From positions 56,128 through 120,127 of the forward strand of contig NZ_JACOOZ010000010.1 of the NCBI RefSeq assembly GCF_014287775.1: a stretch of DNA of 64,000 nucleotides. Direction: 5' to 3'. Shown here piece by piece: positions 63,783-64,000 of the stretch. The notes under the pieces are model-generated. The model worked only from the letters and a program-made list of their open reading frames with translations, was not told where the DNA came from and made no database searches. Made by a program: the position numbers and the translations under genes. The stretch's first letter is position 1, and each line of letters starts with the position of its first letter. The DNA comes from Eubacterium_G segne (GTDB lineage Bacteria; Bacillota; Clostridia; Lachnospirales; Lachnospiraceae).

Positions 63783-64000
63783 AAATGCTGACTTGTAAAA
63801 GTAAATTCCGTATGAAAGACTAAATTCCACCCACTGTTAAAAATCAACCTAAATTTAAAAGTTTTTGGTTGAATAAAGGGTAATAAGTGTTAAAATTTAA
63901 GTACATTTTTCTTTAAATCTGAAAATCAGGGCATAGAAAACAGACCTCTGGAATTCTTGTGTGAAAGATTAAATTCCACAGGTCGGTGTGAGAAATGTGA
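63783..64000. other. Window end with a direct repeat
   Basis: No gene is seen. TGAAAGAyTAAATTCCAC occurs at 63813-63830 and 63962-63979, suggesting the multiple end-repeats of some insertion sequences (for example the IS21 family), but the element itself lies outside the window. Confidence 0.35.

Overview
The window looks like the chromosome of a low-GC, Gram-positive anaerobe of the Clostridia, most likely Lachnospiraceae. This rests on the strong A+T bias, AGGAGG-type ribosome binding sites with some TTG/GTG starts, a T-box and a TPP riboswitch, a thiM-thiE-thiD-cytX operon, and an MBOAT/DHHW/DUF4358 surface-acylation trio. The genus cannot be fixed from the sequence alone. No rRNA or tRNA gene was recognised.

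Layout. 1-5.4 kb: accessory genes (two NUDIX hydrolases, GNAT, a short pyrophosphatase-like protein, a RhuM-Fic fusion, a methyltransferase and a frameshifted YhcG/DUF1016 nuclease, with a second YhcG relic). 6-9 kb: cutC, then a T-box riboswitch (predicted isoleucine specifier) controlling a CstA-type transporter. 9-16 kb: microproteins, a DUF4258/YgiT toxin-antitoxin pair, a HAM1-like NTPase, a stretch of dead gene pieces (helicase, Fic), a cell-wall amidase with half its catalytic domain missing, a gamma-carbonic-anhydrase-like protein, MutT, and a secreted SH3-like protein. 16-20.7 kb: a very A+T-rich three-gene block (DHHW, MBOAT, DUF4358) that has cut a BIG2 gene on one side and an ATPase gene on the other. 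21-26 kb: secreted proteins, including a large GH81 endo-beta-1,3-glucanase. 26-31 kb: an HNH nuclease, a HipB regulator with a deleted hipA, adenine deaminase and MgtE.

31.4-39.4 kb: a coherent alpha-mannoside uptake and degradation operon. A PRD/PTS activator is divergent from PTS EIIA, EIIB and EIIC, a GH38 alpha-mannosidase and a ROK sugar kinase. The intergenic region carries three phased 22-bp operators, a half-site and a recognisable promoter. 39.5-39.85 kb holds a 74-bp tandem repeat. 40-47 kb: an AraC remnant, a MATE pump, the TPP-riboswitch-controlled thiamine salvage operon, a SpoU-type rRNA methyltransferase and a HAD phosphatase. 47-49.4 kb: tandem repeats followed by small acidic or membrane proteins, some with EF-hand-like loops.

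49.5-57.5 kb: a complete type II-A CRISPR-Cas system. It has a divergently transcribed tracrRNA, cas9-cas1-cas2-csn2 in one overlapping operon, a leader ending in the ATTTGAG anchor, and an array of 26 36-bp repeats with 25 spacers. At the old (leader-distal) end the repeats change into a different, decayed repeat family. 57.7-64 kb: mobile-element material, mainly a large broken polyprotein with a metalloprotease-like N-terminus and MuF-like C-terminal domains, plus small ICE-like genes. A two-hairpin RNA motif occurs once on each side of the CRISPR-Cas locus (47.6 and 62.6 kb), upstream of small membrane-protein genes. It is the best candidate here for an undescribed cis-acting RNA.
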